This document shows, piece after piece, positions 31,750-32,575 of a stretch of 32,575 bases of DNA. Where the stretch lies: assembly GCA_964486935.1 (NCBI GenBank), contig CAZAPG010000062.1, forward strand, positions 1 to 32,575, written 5' to 3'. How positions within the stretch are numbered: the first letter of the stretch is position 1; the number at the start of each line of letters is the position of its first letter. This DNA is from CAZAPG01 sp964486935 (GTDB lineage: Bacteria; Chloroflexota; Anaerolineae; 4572-78; J111). The position numbers were made by a program, and so were the translations under genes. The notes under the pieces were generated by a model. The model saw only the letters and a list, made by a program, of their open reading frames with translations, was not told the origin of the DNA and made no database searches.

Positions 31750-32575
31750 ATGCGTATATTTCAAGACCTTTCTCAAGCTCAACTGGACCAGCCAACCGTT
31801 TTGACTATCGGTACCTTTGATGGCGTGCATCGCGGCCATCAGGCGCTGATACACCAGCTCAACACCGAAGCCCAAAAACATCGGGCCAAATCAGCCGCAA
31901 TTGCTTTTCATCCGCGCCCAAAATCGGTATTTGCCCCGCATCTCTACAGCAACGATTATTTGACCACCGCCGAAGAACGCATCGCCCTGCTTGAAAAATT
32001 TGGGCTGGATGTGCTTGTCCTGACCCCCTTTACCCATCAACTGGCCCAAACTACCGCCCATGATTTTGTTAAAATGGCAGCCGAAAAGCTAAATGTGGTT
32101 CAACTTTGCGTAGGACACGATTTTGCGCTGGGCAAAAACCGCGAAGGCAACGTTGATAAATTAAGAGAACTGGGGCGCGAATTTAACTATTCCCTGTGCG
32201 AAATCAACCCCTTTTTGCTGGATGGTCAGGTAGTTAGCAGCACCGGCGTGCGAGAGCAACTGCAAAAAGGCAACGTGCGGCAGGCTGCCTATCTGCTGGG
32301 GCGCTATCCATCGCTAACCAGCCACATCGTTCGCGGCGCCCAGCGAGGCCGCACCCTTGGCATTCCTACGGCCAACTTTTTTGTGCCGCCGGAACGATTG
32401 ATTCCGGCCAACGGCGTTTATGCCACTTTTATTCGACCCGCCGGCAATGGCCAGCGCCTGCCCAGCGCCACTAACGTGGGCATTCGCCCCAGCTTTGATG
32501 GGCAGGACCGCACCGTGGAAGCCCATATTCTGGACTTTGACGAGGACATCTACGGCCAAACGTTTACCCTGGAGT
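31750..32575 (+). CDS. ribF: Bifunctional riboflavin kinase/FAD synthetase, 3' end beyond the window
   Basis: Makes FMN from riboflavin and ATP, then FAD from FMN. The first 275 codons are present. The N-terminal adenylyltransferase domain has TIGTFDGVHRGHQ at 19-31 (nucleotide-binding HxGH-like motif), FHPRP near 53 and a STGVREQL segment near 166-173 (the usual substrate-binding stretch). The C-terminal kinase domain has begun, with RGRTLGIPTANF at 199-210 and NGVYA near 220. The usual length is about 305-320 residues, so some 30-45 residues lie past the window edge. The ATG is three bases after the truB stop. Its place at the end of the nusA-truB operon matches many bacteria. Confidence 0.95.
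   Translation, partial: MRIFQDLSQAQLDQPTVLTIGTFDGVHRGHQALIHQLNTEAQKHRAKSAAIAFHPRPKSVFAPHLYSNDYLTTAEERIALLEKFGLDVLVLTPFTHQLAQTTAHDFVKMAAEKLNVVQLCVGHDFALGKNREGNVDKLRELGREFNYSLCEINPFLLDGQVVSSTGVREQLQKGNVRQAAYLLGRYPSLTSHIVRGAQRGRTLGIPTANFFVPPERLIPANGVYATFIRPAGNGQRLPSATNVGIRPSFDGQDRTVEAHILDFDEDIYGQTFTLE

Overview
The window looks like chromosomal DNA from an uncultured member of the Chloroflexota, probably near Anaerolineae. This is an inference from gene content: a Ser/Thr kinase with extracytoplasmic FGE-like domains, a LysM-DUF3048 lipoprotein with Thr/Pro spacers, SpoIID in a non-sporulation context, a short infB product, and a NusA with a long charged tail. No marker gene settles the taxonomy. 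A run of exactly 100 N (25912-26011) shows that this is an assembled scaffold with one gap of unknown true size. I found no tRNA, rRNA, CRISPR array, transposase or phage gene. TAG, TAA and TGA all serve as stops.

Layout. 1-1.4 kb: an eight-helix membrane protein and a small cupin-like gene broken by an in-frame TAG. 1.4-2.8 kb (minus): a lone CpaF/TadA-type secretion ATPase. 2.8-3.3 kb: a palindrome-rich divergent spacer. 3.3-6.1 kb: an FtsK/SpoIIIE translocase closely followed by a NUDIX hydrolase. 6.2-7.9 kb (minus): mutM, a HAD phosphatase and a small membrane protein. 8.2-9.6 kb: an O-methyltransferase with a structured leader, then a metallo-beta-lactamase-fold hydrolase. 9.65-10.9 kb (minus): a PadR regulator and its membrane partner behind a palindromic operator. 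11.0-18.8 kb: a LysM-DUF3048 lipoprotein, then a monovalent-cation block of CPA2 (Kef-like) antiporter, CPA1 (NhaP2-like) antiporter, a two-TM channel-like protein with a destroyed selectivity filter, a second CPA2 antiporter and a small protein. 18.9-19.3 kb: a VOC protein ended by a strong two-way terminator. 19.4-24.2 kb (minus): a 1123-residue kinase with two FGE-like domains and a concanavalin-like domain, and a DUF4236-TPR protein. 24.3-25.9 kb: a glycosidase-like plus SpoIID fusion running into the gap. 26.1 kb to the end: the translation/RNA-processing operon nusA, rnpM (ylxR), infB, rbfA, truB, ribF (cut by the window edge).

The genes fall into three working groups. The ion block joins three antiporters, each with cytosolic nucleotide-sensing (RCK/TrkA-type) domains, to a degenerate channel-like subunit, which suggests potassium/proton balance under coupled control. 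The envelope group (kinase with external FGE-like domains, DUF3048 lipoprotein, SpoIID fusion, FtsK, lone CpaF) suggests surface sensing and wall work. The nusA-ribF group is conserved housekeeping, but it lacks a visible rimP and contains an unexplained 398-base spacer before infB. Several promoters use an extended -10 (TGnTAtAaT). The items most worth following up are the channel-like protein within the antiporter block, the kinase-FGE-concanavalin-FGE architecture, the glycosidase-SpoIID fusion and the nusA-infB spacer.
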